A stretch of 64,000 bases of DNA, taken from assembly GCF_003290185.1 (NCBI RefSeq), contig NZ_QNFY01000014.1, forward strand, positions 62,001 through 126,000, given 5' to 3'. Positions 42,099 to 51,576 of this stretch are shown here, one piece after another (within the stretch, counting starts at the first letter, position 1; each line of letters opens with the position of its first letter). Position numbers and translations under genes: made by a program. Origin of the DNA: Chryseobacterium lathyri (GTDB lineage Bacteria > Bacteroidota > Bacteroidia > Flavobacteriales > Weeksellaceae). The notes beneath the pieces were generated by a model. It worked only from the letters and a program-made list of their open reading frames with translations, did not search any database and was not told where the DNA came from.

Positions 42099-45000
42099 TA
42101 TTCCTTTCATCGGGTATGATTACGGAAAAGATCACCATTGGGATTTTGATGTTCTTTTCGGGCAGTATGGAAACCCCATCATTGGCATCAGAATCAGGAA
42201 TATGGTGGAACAATATTCCGCAGATCCGGACAATTATCTGAACTTCCATACGGTGTTGAACCAGGTGGTATCCATCATCGGAGAAGGGAGGATTGTTCAG
42301 AAGCTTGATATTTTCTCAAAAAAGAAATATTCAGCCGAGGCTTCCAAGGAGTTCCTCCAACAGAAATATTCCGAGCATTTTGACGGCAGGCTTTTTAAAA
42401 CGATTGAAACAGTACTGCTGTTTACGGATATTATTCATGATAAAAATAAGAAATCCGGCCGGTCAGCGACTGGTGGCAATATAACAGAAAAGAGTTATAA
42501 AGAACTCCGGGACAAATGCCAGAAGGTGTTTATGCTGTTGAAGCAAAATGACTGTGAACCGGAGTTTTTATTCGAGAAAGATTTTGAGTATTATATTTCC
42601 GGAGCTTTATCCATGCAGTTTTCGGGTACCCCGGTTTTCGACAATATCAGAAGTACTAATGAATATTTGCAAATAGGCAACCGGTTTGTTAAAAACATCT
42701 CTTATGTCGATGTAGAAAACATTGACCTGCCCTCTGAAATTGAACCTTATTCTATCCTGGGAGGAAACGGAGCTGCGGCAGAAACGGCAGTGGATAATTT
42801 TACCTTCATTAATGAGCTGGAAGATTATGAAACGATTATCTACAACCAGGTCATTACCATTCCACATCAGGCACAGCAGCAAAGGGAACTCGACAAAAAG
42901 AAGAAAAAGCACGAAGGAGCGGCAAATAACTCTCCATCCAATGCCATTATTGCCGAAGAAATCCAGAGCCTTCTCCATCATATAGCCATAGACGGCCAAC
43001 TTATTGTCAATGCCCATTTTTCCCTACTATTTTCAACAAACACGCTGGAAGAAATGGAAGGGACACAGTCGATGATTGAAAATAAGCTGTTTACCAAGGG
43101 GATCATAGTTTCAAGAAATGCCTATAACCAATTGGAGCTATTTCGAGCAGCCCTACCGGGTAACGCCACAGAACTAAGGGAGTATGATCTGTTTATGACG
43201 ACGAGCGAAGCGGCGTTATGTTTTTTTTTTAAAGAAAGCTACCCCGTGAACGAAGAAAGTGGCTTCTACCTCAGATTTACCGACCGGCAGGGCGTTCCCC
43301 TAAAAGTAGATCCCTCGGATTTACCGATGAAAACCGGAAGAATTAATAACCGTAACAAGTTTGTGCTGGGTCCCAGCGGTTCAGGCAAGAGCTTTTTAAT
43401 GAATAATATCGTGGAACAGTACCTCACTTACAATTATGATGTCGTGATCGTGGATACCGGAGATTCCTATTCAGGAACCTGCAAATATAAAGGCGGAAGA
43501 TATATCCAGTATACCGAGGAAAAACCCATTACAATGAATCCTTTCCTGATGGACCAAAAAGAATTCAATATTGAAAAAATAGAATTTTTGACTAACCTTA
43601 TCTTTTTGATCTGGCAGGGGCCTGATGCCACGATGTCCTCGGCACAGAAATCTATACTGGATAATGTCCTGATGTCGTATTATCACAGTTTTTTCCATTC
43701 AGGAACGAAGTGGTATGAAAATACAACCTCGGAGGAGCTTATCCTTTATTTAAGCAAATACAATATTCACGAAGAAGATGTCTATGCAGCATATGAAGAG
43801 CAGTCCAGGGGACAGCATACCTATTATGACATTCTGGGAATTACCTTCGATGCCGGCTTTGATGAAGTGAAGGAAGCCTTTAGAAAACTCGCGATTGAAT
43901 ACCATCCGGATAAAAATCTGAATAATCCTGATTATGACAGCGAGAAATTCTATACGATTTATGAAGCTTATGAAACGCTGAGCGATCAGGAAAAACGCAA
44001 AGCCTATAATGAAACCCAGCTGATTCTTACTAAGGCTAATGAAATCATACAGCAGTCCAAAGACACTGAAGACTGGAATGAATCCTTTAGGAAAGCCCTG
44101 ATTAAAAAAATTAAGGAGCTGGAAGAGAAGCTTGTTATAAAAGAACTTTCCTTCAACGGATTCTATGAGTACTGCGAAAAATTCCTGCCCCTTTACCTGA
44201 ATAATAAAAAGCATAAAATTAGAGAGACGGAATTTAATCTTAGGACATTTCTATTTGTATTAAGGGATTTTTACAAAGGTGGACGCTACGGGACAACCCT
44301 AAATAATGAAGGAGACAATAGTCTCTTTAATGAGCCTTTCATTGTATTCGAAATCGATAATGTGAAAGATAATCCCAAACTTTTTCCTATCGTAACGCTC
44401 ATCATTATGGACACTTTCATCCAGAAGATGAGACTCAGAAAAGAGCGTCGCAAAGCCCTGATTATTGAAGAAGCATGGAAAGCTATTGCCTCAAAATTAA
44501 TGGGTGGATACATCCTCTATCTCTACAAAACCGTTAGAAAATTCTGGGGTGAAGCAGTGGTGGTTACCCAGGAACTGGACGATATTATTGGCAATGCCGT
44601 CGTAAAAGACAGCATTATCAACAACTCCGATACGTTTATTCTGCTGGATCAGACCAAATTTAAGGACAACTTTGACCGGATAGCCGCTCTGCTTTCCTTG
44701 AATAAAGTAGAGCAAAACAAGATCTTCACGATCAATAACTTAAATAATAAGTTCGGGCGAAGCCGCTTCAAGGAATTTTATCTCAAAAGAGGTTCCAAAG
44801 GAGAAGTATACGGCAACGAAGTGGCCCTCGAGCAATATTTGACCTACACCACGGAAAAGCCTGAAAAGTCGGCTGTTGAATACTACGTACAGCAGTATGG
44901 AAATTATGATAAAGCCTTAGAAATCTTTGTAGAACAGGTGAAAAGCTTCGGGGATGATATGGGAAGCATGGTTTCCTTAGTGAACCTCTACCAAAAGCCT

Positions 45001-45159
45001 TTGGACTCAAAAGTCCTTGCATTCTACCACGGACTAAAGAACCGGAAAGCGAATGCCGGTAAGAATATCCTCAAAATCATTACCCAGAAATTAGAAGATC
45101 ATAACATCAGTCTTTCAGAATTAATCAATAAACAACTGCATGAATATGAAAAAGTTTAG
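42070..45159 (+). CDS. traG: TraG/VirB4-like conjugation ATPase with internal J-domain
   Basis: A 1029-residue ATPase that powers the transfer channel. I use ATG 42070 (MATTKKQTFNIPFIGYDYG); the frame is open further upstream inside traF. The Walker A loop GPSGSGKS is at 434-441 and the Walker B IIEEAW at about 798-803. Between them lies a J-domain at about 583-650 (YYDILGITFDAGFDEVKEAF, then IEYHPDKNL with HPD at 612-614, and AYETLSDQEKRKAYNE), flanked by coiled segments. Usual Bacteroidetes TraG proteins are near 830 residues, so about 200 residues are inserted. Motifs on both sides are intact, so the protein is probably functional and may recruit DnaK. Confidence 0.92.
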   Translation: MATTKKQTFNIPFIGYDYGKDHHWDFDVLFGQYGNPIIGIRIRNMVEQYSADPDNYLNFHTVLNQVVSIIGEGRIVQKLDIFSKKKYSAEASKEFLQQKYSEHFDGRLFKTIETVLLFTDIIHDKNKKSGRSATGGNITEKSYKELRDKCQKVFMLLKQNDCEPEFLFEKDFEYYISGALSMQFSGTPVFDNIRSTNEYLQIGNRFVKNISYVDVENIDLPSEIEPYSILGGNGAAAETAVDNFTFINELEDYETIIYNQVITIPHQAQQQRELDKKKKKHEGAANNSPSNAIIAEEIQSLLHHIAIDGQLIVNAHFSLLFSTNTLEEMEGTQSMIENKLFTKGIIVSRNAYNQLELFRAALPGNATELREYDLFMTTSEAALCFFFKESYPVNEESGFYLRFTDRQGVPLKVDPSDLPMKTGRINNRNKFVLGPSGSGKSFLMNNIVEQYLTYNYDVVIVDTGDSYSGTCKYKGGRYIQYTEEKPITMNPFLMDQKEFNIEKIEFLTNLIFLIWQGPDATMSSAQKSILDNVLMSYYHSFFHSGTKWYENTTSEELILYLSKYNIHEEDVYAAYEEQSRGQHTYYDILGITFDAGFDEVKEAFRKLAIEYHPDKNLNNPDYDSEKFYTIYEAYETLSDQEKRKAYNETQLILTKANEIIQQSKDTEDWNESFRKALIKKIKELEEKLVIKELSFNGFYEYCEKFLPLYLNNKKHKIRETEFNLRTFLFVLRDFYKGGRYGTTLNNEGDNSLFNEPFIVFEIDNVKDNPKLFPIVTLIIMDTFIQKMRLRKERRKALIIEEAWKAIASKLMGGYILYLYKTVRKFWGEAVVVTQELDDIIGNAVVKDSIINNSDTFILLDQTKFKDNFDRIAALLSLNKVEQNKIFTINNLNNKFGRSRFKEFYLKRGSKGEVYGNEVALEQYLTYTTEKPEKSAVEYYVQQYGNYDKALEIFVEQVKSFGDDMGSMVSLVNLYQKPLDSKVLAFYHGLKNRKANAGKNILKIITQKLEDHNISLSELINKQLHEYEKV

Positions 45160-45799
45160 TTTAATTTTTTTAGGATTTGGAAGTGTACTGTATGCCCAAA
45201 ACACGTACATAGACCCTACCGTAACGGCAGCGATGATCCTGTATTCAGAAAACCTGAAAGCCAAGCAGAATGAAGTCATCGATGAAACTTCCAAGCTGAA
45301 AGATGCGCAGACCTGGGTCGGAACCCAGATGGTAACCGCCAATGATATCCAGAATAAAATACTCAAAGGTTTGAAAGAAGTTTCCGGCACCCTGCAAAAC
45401 GGGATTCAGGTAAAAGAGATTTACACGGAACTTAATAAATGCTACGGGTATTCTTCAGACGTCGTTCAACTGGCTTCCACGCATCCCCAATACGCCATTT
45501 TCGGGGTTAAAGCCTCGCAAAAAACCTATGAGCAAAGCCTGAAAATCGTAACCGATGTATCGGACATCCTGGCTTCGGGAGAGCTGAACCTCGCTACAGC
45601 AGGCGACCGCTATAAGATCCTCCATAATATCTCCGGAAATGTAAAAAATTTAAAGCTGTGGCTTTTGGCCATAAAGCTGCGATTGGAAAAAGCCAACAGG
45701 CTGGGATTCTGGAATTCCATTAATCCCTTTGCGGGCTATATCAATACCGATAAAGCCATTGTTGAAGATATTATGAACCGGTACAAACGTAATTTTTAA
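45140..45799 (+). CDS. Exported transfer-region protein, helical (TraH/TraI position) 1
   Basis: A 219-residue exported protein. ATG 45140 overlaps traG by 20 bp; the signal peptide runs to LYAQ. The mature part is helical, with AAMILYSENLKAKQNEVIDE, and ends in AIVEDIMNRYKRNF. It belongs to a set of four neighbours sharing this C-terminal end. Location between TraG and TraJ suggests a periplasmic channel component, like TraI (DUF4141) in CTnDOT, although no clear family match is visible. Confidence 0.7.
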   Translation: MNMKKFSLIFLGFGSVLYAQNTYIDPTVTAAMILYSENLKAKQNEVIDETSKLKDAQTWVGTQMVTANDIQNKILKGLKEVSGTLQNGIQVKEIYTELNKCYGYSSDVVQLASTHPQYAIFGVKASQKTYEQSLKIVTDVSDILASGELNLATAGDRYKILHNISGNVKNLKLWLLAIKLRLEKANRLGFWNSINPFAGYINTDKAIVEDIMNRYKRNF

Positions 45800-45809
45800 A
45801 GATCATAGG

Positions 45810-46496
45810 ATGAAAAGGAAATTTTTTTTAAGCGTATTCATTCCGACGGTTTACATCGTAATCACTTCTTCCGGAGGAGGGTCTACACCCGCCTGGCAAA
45901 AAGAAAATGTTTCCTTTCCAATGATGGATTTGGAAATCAACGCCACGATGAAGGAGCATGACAGGCAAAAAGAAATGCGGCAAAACCAGACACTGAATGC
46001 CGGAATTGAAACCATCAATAAAAACGAGTGGAACAGCTTCAAGGATAAGGTGGTTAAAATACAGGACAGGCTGAGGATTGTTTCATTTGCCTTGCAGGCG
46101 ATTCCAACAGGAGTAGCGATAGGCCGGGAGGTGAATAAGATCACCCAAAATCAGGCTGCCATTATTGACGAAATCAGTACCGCGCCTTACTCCATTGCAG
46201 CTGTCCTGCCTTCGGAAGTACAGTATGTGGATGATTTACAAATGGTACTCCGCTTAATCACCGGAATTATCCTCTCTTACGGAGCCATTAATCAAATGGA
46301 AAAATCGGAACGCAAGATTTTATTGGATTATGCTTTAGGCGAAGTCAAAACCCTGAGCAGAAATTCTACCCATATGCTGCTCAAAATACGCGATATTAAA
46401 GCCAAGGTACTGCGCAATAAAAGAGCTTTGCAGTACTACGTCAACAGGGATAAGCAAGTGGTCGAGAATATTATGAAGAACATTAAATCCTTTTAA
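45810..46496 (+). CDS. Exported transfer-region protein 2
   Basis: A 228-residue helical protein with a signal-like start (MKRKFFLSVFIPTVYIVITS). The mature part includes a coiled segment (MKEHDRQKEMRQNQTLNAGI), a hydrophobic region (LIGIILSYGAI-like, LRLITGIILSYGA) and the C-terminal QVVENIMKNIKSF shared with its neighbours. Starts 10 bp after the preceding gene. No family assigned. Confidence 0.68.
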   Translation: MKRKFFLSVFIPTVYIVITSSGGGSTPAWQKENVSFPMMDLEINATMKEHDRQKEMRQNQTLNAGIETINKNEWNSFKDKVVKIQDRLRIVSFALQAIPTGVAIGREVNKITQNQAAIIDEISTAPYSIAAVLPSEVQYVDDLQMVLRLITGIILSYGAINQMEKSERKILLDYALGEVKTLSRNSTHMLLKIRDIKAKVLRNKRALQYYVNRDKQVVENIMKNIKSF

Positions 46497-46543
46497 GAAT
46501 GAAATCGAAGATTAGCAAATACCATAATGAAAAAAATAAGGAT

Positions 46544-47212
46544 ATGAGCAAAAAAATACTAACCCTCGGAATTGTACTGCTTTTTACGATTTGTGTAAAA
46601 AGCCAGCAGATTGTGATAAATGATAAATTGTTGTCCCAGATTACGGTCAATCATGGCGTTCGATTAGGGAGTGAGCAGGCTTTTTTAGACTCTTATGAAA
46701 AGCAAAATGAGCTGTATAACGAGATCAAAAATAAAACGGCCCAGGTGATTGCTATTCAGGAATATATCTACCAGCAGCTTAAAAATGTCAATTCGGCCCT
46801 TACCCAAAGTAAAAAGCTTATCTATCTCTATCAGTATTTAGGGAAAATCGTCAGCAACTCCCAAGCGATGCTGGATTTGTCTGTGCAACATCCGGAATAT
46901 GCCGCGCTGGTTTCAAAATATTATGCGGCCATAGGACAGCAGGCAATAAAGCTCCAACAGGAGGTCACTCAGGATATCCTGAATGAAAACAAAGATTTTC
47001 TGATGGATGCTATGGATCGGGAAATGCTCATTGAAAAGGTACTGACAAGGGTCAGGAATATCAACGGCAATATTCTCTATATCATTTTACGGCTACAGAA
47101 CGCCAAGAAGATCCCTTATCTCTATCAGGTACCTGTACTTAGGAATTACATCAATATCGACAGAGCCATAGTGGGGGACATTATTCAGAAATACAAATAC
47201 ATTTTTAACTAA
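46544..47212 (+). CDS. Exported transfer-region protein 3
   Basis: A 222-residue helical protein. ATG 46544 begins a signal peptide (MSKKILTLGIVLLFTICVKS); ATG 46499, two bases after the preceding stop, is an alternative that adds 15 residues. The mature part has long helices (AFLDSYEKQNELYNEIKNKT) and the ending RAIVGDIIQKYKYIFN. Closest in layout to protein 1 (45140-45799); both also contain a D-L/Q-A.HP.YA segment (LASTHPQYAIF, LSVQHPEYAAL), so they are probably paralogues. Confidence 0.7.
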   Translation: MSKKILTLGIVLLFTICVKSQQIVINDKLLSQITVNHGVRLGSEQAFLDSYEKQNELYNEIKNKTAQVIAIQEYIYQQLKNVNSALTQSKKLIYLYQYLGKIVSNSQAMLDLSVQHPEYAALVSKYYAAIGQQAIKLQQEVTQDILNENKDFLMDAMDREMLIEKVLTRVRNINGNILYIILRLQNAKKIPYLYQVPVLRNYINIDRAIVGDIIQKYKYIFN

Positions 47213-47216
47213 AACA

Positions 47217-48047
47217 ATGGAAAAATTATTTATAAAATTAATCAGGCTGCAATTACTGCTTGTAGCTGCTACCGTATCCGCACAATTGAGTGTAAAAAGG
47301 CTCAATGACCCAGCCATTGTCGCCCAGCACAAGCGGATGGTTTTTGAAAGCTGGGGAGACTGGCGCCCGTACCCCAAATATTTCCTGGGAGTTCAGACCA
47401 ATTTTGCCTATGCCACGGTATGGGGGATGTGGGCTCCTAAAATCAACAGGGATTATAAGGATGGAGACGACATAAGACCCTTAAAACCCACGGGAGTACA
47501 GAATCAGCGATTTGCAGAAGTGAAATATGAGGAAGAAGAAGCCAAAAAAATAAAAGCTGCTTCCGATACCATTTATAAAAGGAGTGTCCAGGACTTTGCC
47601 CATTGGACTTCTGCTACCGTAGATGCCGATCCGCTTTGGCTATTGTATTACAAGCGCATGTTAAAACCCATTACTGAATTTCCGGATACCCCGCAGAATT
47701 TTATGGAATGGAGGCTGAAAGACCAGGAGACCTACGAAACACTTTATAGTATAGGAACCCTAAAAAGGCTTCAGCAGGAACTGGATATGATCAAAGAAAA
47801 ATATTCGATGTCCCGGTCTATGGATATGCCAAGGGGAAAACGCTTTCTAATGTACCACGAAACCCTACTTCGTTGGAGAAAATTTGTTCAGGAATTAAGG
47901 AAACATAATAACAAAACGACCCTTCTTTTGGATTATAAAAATATCCTGAAAAATCATTCTCCTTATGCTTTGCCTACAGCCTGGAGTCCGTCGTCGGACG
48001 GGCAGGTCGTTCAAAATATTATGAATCAATACAAACACCGATATTAA
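47217..48047 (+). CDS. Exported transfer-region protein 4
   Basis: A 276-residue exported protein (signal MEKLFIKLIRLQLLLVAATV, cleavage near SAQ). The mature part is aromatic-rich (FESWGDWRPYPKYFLGVQTN, FAYATVWGMWAPKINRDYKD) and ends QVVQNIMNQYKHRY, again the shared ending. It is directly before traJ with a 1-bp gap. It may be an inner-membrane or periplasmic channel protein. Confidence 0.7.
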   Translation: MEKLFIKLIRLQLLLVAATVSAQLSVKRLNDPAIVAQHKRMVFESWGDWRPYPKYFLGVQTNFAYATVWGMWAPKINRDYKDGDDIRPLKPTGVQNQRFAEVKYEEEEAKKIKAASDTIYKRSVQDFAHWTSATVDADPLWLLYYKRMLKPITEFPDTPQNFMEWRLKDQETYETLYSIGTLKRLQQELDMIKEKYSMSRSMDMPRGKRFLMYHETLLRWRKFVQELRKHNNKTTLLLDYKNILKNHSPYALPTAWSPSSDGQVVQNIMNQYKHRY

Positions 48048-48048
48048 G

Positions 48049-49383
48049 ATGAATAAGATAGTAACCTTACGCTGTTGTCTTCTGGCTCTTTTATTGCCGG
48101 TAATGGGCTTTGCCCAGACCGATGGTGATTACAGCAATTTACTTCAGTTCCTGAAAGGCGACGGAGCTTTTGAAAAATGGTTTATGGAGGTCTTTACCAA
48201 GCTGGACACCAGTATTCAGGATAATGCCAGTGATGCCGCATTGGTGGGAAAAGCCATTGGCGGATTAGGGGCATTGATGTACCTCGGATACATGGGATGG
48301 CAGATGGCAGCCGGAGACCGGGAGTGGGAGATTACCCCGATGCTGAAACCAATCCTGATTGGATTTACGCTGATCTACTGGACGGGTTTCGTTAATCTGA
48401 TACAGGCTCCCTTTGAAGCCATTGCAGAGCCGGGAATCAGTATTTTTAGCGATATAGAATCTGAGGTTAATGATCTTCGGGTGCAGCGCTTCAAAAAACA
48501 ACAGCAATTGCTCGATGCCATCATCAAGCTGAAAGCAGATGAAGATGCCAAGCAGGAAGTCATTGAGAATACCGGACAAGATGCTGATGATTCGTGGTTT
48601 GATATCAGTGAGGGATTGGATAAACTTATCCAGCCCATCAAGGAGTGGCAGATCAGGATGCAGTTCCAGATGCAAAAATTAGTTGCTGAAGTGATTGAGT
48701 TTATCTGCCTTTCCATTCTGAGAATTTGTGTCTACCTGATTTTCTTTATTCAGAAGATCTGGGCGTACATCCTTATTATATTAGGTCCGATCGCCGTGGG
48801 AATGGCCCTTGTTCCGGGATTTGAAAGTTCCCTCTACAACTGGGTTTCCAAATTCATCAATATCAATCTCTACACTTTTGTGGCGTATACCATCATCAAC
48901 ATTGGCCAGCAGCTGATCGCTTCCGGCTATATGATGGAAATAGAAAGGTATGATACCCTTTTAACAAACGGAACGGTGACCAATTTAGATGCCCTACTGG
49001 TCTATGTAACCAATTCGGGAATGATTTATAACCAACTTTTTACGTGCGTAGCCTATATCGTAACCGGAATCGGGGTTTTAATGACCCCTACCATTGCAGA
49101 TACCATTGTATCAGCAGGAGGAGCCGGAGCCATGACGAAGATGAAAAGTGCCATAGGCAAAATGGCAGGCAGTGCTAAAACTGCGGTTCTGGCTGTTAAA
49201 ACCGGAGGAGCTTCTGTGGCTGCAACATCTGCAAAATCTGCGAAATCCGGTTCTGCATCCGGTAGGGTGAGCAGTGCAATGAATAACAGTAGAAGTACTG
49301 GTAATAATAGTATTAACAATAGCAGTGGGAACAGTAACCGTAATAGCAGCGATGGTCATAACAGTAGTAGCAATAATAAATAA
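48049..49383 (+). CDS. traJ: Conjugative transfer protein TraJ (VirB6/TrbL-like)
   Basis: A 444-residue polytopic membrane protein. A signal peptide (cleavage after GFAQ) is followed by about seven membrane helices, including IGGLGALMYLGYMGWQMAAG, LIGFTLIYWTGFVNLI, the FICLSILRICVYLIFF block and WAYILIILGPIAVGMALVPG, the TraJ/VirB6 hallmark. The end is a low-complexity Ser/Asn tail. It forms the inner-membrane part of the channel. TraK follows 10 bp later. Confidence 0.9.
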   Translation: MNKIVTLRCCLLALLLPVMGFAQTDGDYSNLLQFLKGDGAFEKWFMEVFTKLDTSIQDNASDAALVGKAIGGLGALMYLGYMGWQMAAGDREWEITPMLKPILIGFTLIYWTGFVNLIQAPFEAIAEPGISIFSDIESEVNDLRVQRFKKQQQLLDAIIKLKADEDAKQEVIENTGQDADDSWFDISEGLDKLIQPIKEWQIRMQFQMQKLVAEVIEFICLSILRICVYLIFFIQKIWAYILIILGPIAVGMALVPGFESSLYNWVSKFININLYTFVAYTIINIGQQLIASGYMMEIERYDTLLTNGTVTNLDALLVYVTNSGMIYNQLFTCVAYIVTGIGVLMTPTIADTIVSAGGAGAMTKMKSAIGKMAGSAKTAVLAVKTGGASVAATSAKSAKSGSASGRVSSAMNNSRSTGNNSINNSSGNSNRNSSDGHNSSSNNK

Positions 49384-49393
49384 TAAATTAAAA

Positions 49394-50008
49394 ATGCTTA
49401 TCAAAAATATAGAACAAAGAATCAAGGTGAATAAGGTGGTTTCACTTTCTGCCATTGCCTTTGCCGTCTTCGTTGTCATTGCAGGATTTTTCTTCGCCTA
49501 TAAAATGATTGAAGATTCCAGGAAATCCATTTATATCCTGGATAACGGTGTCCCGGTTTTGGCAAAGCAAACCGATGTTTTACTTAACAGGCCCGTTGAA
49601 TACAAAGCCCAGATTGAACTCTTTCACCGGTTATTTTTCACATTGGCTCCTGACGATACCTACATCAAGGATAATATCCAGAAATCACTGTACCTGATTG
49701 ATGACAGTGGAAAGAAAGAATACACCAACCTCAGGGAAAAAGGCTTTTATAACCAGATTATAGCGTCCAGCTCTATGGTAAGCACTCATACCGATTCGGT
49801 TAAGCTCGATATGGAACAAAAGAAATTTGCTTTTTTCGGGAAGCAGATGATTACAAGAAAATCATCTGTCATTACCCGAAAGCTCATCACTGAGGGCTTC
49901 TTTGAGGACATCATCCGAAGTCCCAATAACCCGCATGGAGTGATCCTCAAAAACTGGCGGATCCTTGATAATGAAGAAATCTCCAATCAAACCAAAAATT
50001 CGTACTAA
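49394..50008 (+). CDS. traK: Conjugative transfer protein TraK (VirB8-like)
   Basis: A 204-residue protein matching TraK. A single N-terminal helix (VVSLSAIAFAVFVVIAGFFF) precedes a periplasmic domain with VLLNRPVEYKAQIELFHRLF, FTLAPDD, KGFYNQIIASSSMVSTHTDS and the end NPHGVILKNWRILDN. VirB8-type proteins bridge the inner-membrane complex. ATG 49394 is chosen; an upstream ATG in frame (49325) lies in traJ. Confidence 0.9.
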   Translation: MLIKNIEQRIKVNKVVSLSAIAFAVFVVIAGFFFAYKMIEDSRKSIYILDNGVPVLAKQTDVLLNRPVEYKAQIELFHRLFFTLAPDDTYIKDNIQKSLYLIDDSGKKEYTNLREKGFYNQIIASSSMVSTHTDSVKLDMEQKKFAFFGKQMITRKSSVITRKLITEGFFEDIIRSPNNPHGVILKNWRILDNEEISNQTKNSY

Positions 50009-50010
50009 CA

Positions 50011-50361
50011 ATGAACACTATATTCAAACATGCCCGACAGAAATGCTTACAATGGATCGTCCATCATCCGAAAAAGTTTTTTACCTATTCGATGATTTTT
50101 TTGTCAGTGTCATTCATAGGTTCTCTGATCCAGGGAATTTTCTTTACTAAGGAAACTGTATTTACCATTAAGTCGCCTGTCCTTTACTCTAAAAGTCAAA
50201 TGGCTCAGCATTCCACTGTAAACAACGAAACAGAGATGGAAAAGATTGTGGAAGAGCTTAAGATTTTAAAAGTGAAAAGAGACCGAAAGCAATTACAGAA
50301 AGAAGACAGCCTGAGGATTGAATATTTGTTTAACCAATTTCAAAAATTAAAAAATCAATGA
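50011..50361 (+). CDS. traL: Small membrane protein, TraL position
   Basis: A 116-residue protein with one membrane helix (FFTYSMIFLSVSFIGSLIQG) and a charged helical tail (EMEKIVEELKILKVKRDRKQ). Position between TraK and TraM matches TraL; sequence alone does not prove it. It starts 2 bp after traK and overlaps traM by 4 bp. Confidence 0.7.
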   Translation: MNTIFKHARQKCLQWIVHHPKKFFTYSMIFLSVSFIGSLIQGIFFTKETVFTIKSPVLYSKSQMAQHSTVNNETEMEKIVEELKILKVKRDRKQLQKEDSLRIEYLFNQFQKLKNQ

Positions 50362-51572
50362 AAAAACTTGATTTCAAACAGAAAAAATACATCCTGCCCC
50401 TTCTGGCATTGCCGTTCCTGCTGCTTTTTATCTATGTAGGAACCCAGTTCGCCAAAGAAGAACAGCCCAAAGAGAAGCCTAAAGAACTCTCCCTTTCTCT
50501 TGGTGAGTCGCAAGATTCTATTATGAGTAAAAACGATGCCTATGATGCATTTTTCAAAAAAGAAGATAACAGGACGATGCTCGGTGGGTTGGGCAAAGAA
50601 AAGGACAGCTTGCTCAGCTACGAAGACCAGCTGTCATTAGCTCAAAAGAGAAAAATAGATTCGCTTAAAGCGGTGTCCGGAAGGCAAACCGGATATCAAT
50701 CGAAAGGAAATTTATCTTCGTACTATAATCCGAAACAAGAACAGAATGATGACCGGGATTACAAAAGGTCTTCAGAGATTATCAGGATGCTGAACGTTCA
50801 ATCCTACGGAAAACCGGAAAGTGACTATGCTTCAGAGCATTCAAAAGCAACTCCTCAAACCCATCAGCAAAACCCCGATCCGGTCAAATACCTGAAACAA
50901 CAGATGCTGGTGATGGATTCTTTGGAAAAAGCAAGAGACCCGGAGTACCAAAGTAAGCTGGCAGCAGAGGAAAAGCTGAAAATGAGTAAGGAAAAAATGG
51001 AAGAATTTCTGAATTCTACCTTCAATGTCAGTAAATCCGGTATCAATAGTGAGTTTAATGCTTTTTACAAAGAAAAGGAAAACAGCTTTATCAAGGCGGT
51101 CATTGATGAAAACAACAAAGGGTATTTGGGAAGCCGGATCCGGCTGAGATTATTGGAAGACATATTTGTGGGTAACAAAAAACTCAGCAAGGGTTCCATA
51201 CTCTATGGGCAGATTTCAGGATTTGCGATGCAAAGGGTTAATCTCAGTATCGTATCTGTATTTACCAAAGGAGAAATTTACCCGGTCAACTTATCGGTTT
51301 ACGACGTCGATGGCATGAAAGGATTGTATGTGCCAGAGAGCGTTTTCCGGGATATGATTCGGGAAATGGGGAGCAATTCCGTACAGGGAACGCAGATGGA
51401 TATGGGCGGACAGGGATTTTTCACCAGTATTGGCTCTAAGCTGTTTACATCCACTTCCAAGTCCATTGCTAACCTGATTAAAACCAACAAAGCCAAATTG
51501 AAATACAACTCTTATGTATTTCTGATTGACGAAAAACAATTGAAAGATTCACAATACCAACAAAAAAAATAA
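50358..51572 (+). CDS. traM: Conjugative transfer protein TraM (VirB10-like)
   Basis: A 404-residue protein matching TraM. One membrane helix near residues 12-30 (ILPLLALPFLLLFIYVGT) is followed by a long charged linker and a C-terminal VirB10-type domain: FIKAVIDENNKGYLGSRIRL, RLLEDIFVGNKKLSKGSILY, then VYDVDGMKGLYVPESVFRDM. It links inner and outer membrane parts of the channel. Confidence 0.92.
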   Translation: MKKLDFKQKKYILPLLALPFLLLFIYVGTQFAKEEQPKEKPKELSLSLGESQDSIMSKNDAYDAFFKKEDNRTMLGGLGKEKDSLLSYEDQLSLAQKRKIDSLKAVSGRQTGYQSKGNLSSYYNPKQEQNDDRDYKRSSEIIRMLNVQSYGKPESDYASEHSKATPQTHQQNPDPVKYLKQQMLVMDSLEKARDPEYQSKLAAEEKLKMSKEKMEEFLNSTFNVSKSGINSEFNAFYKEKENSFIKAVIDENNKGYLGSRIRLRLLEDIFVGNKKLSKGSILYGQISGFAMQRVNLSIVSVFTKGEIYPVNLSVYDVDGMKGLYVPESVFRDMIREMGSNSVQGTQMDMGGQGFFTSIGSKLFTSTSKSIANLIKTNKAKLKYNSYVFLIDEKQLKDSQYQQKK

Positions 51573-51576
51573 AAAA

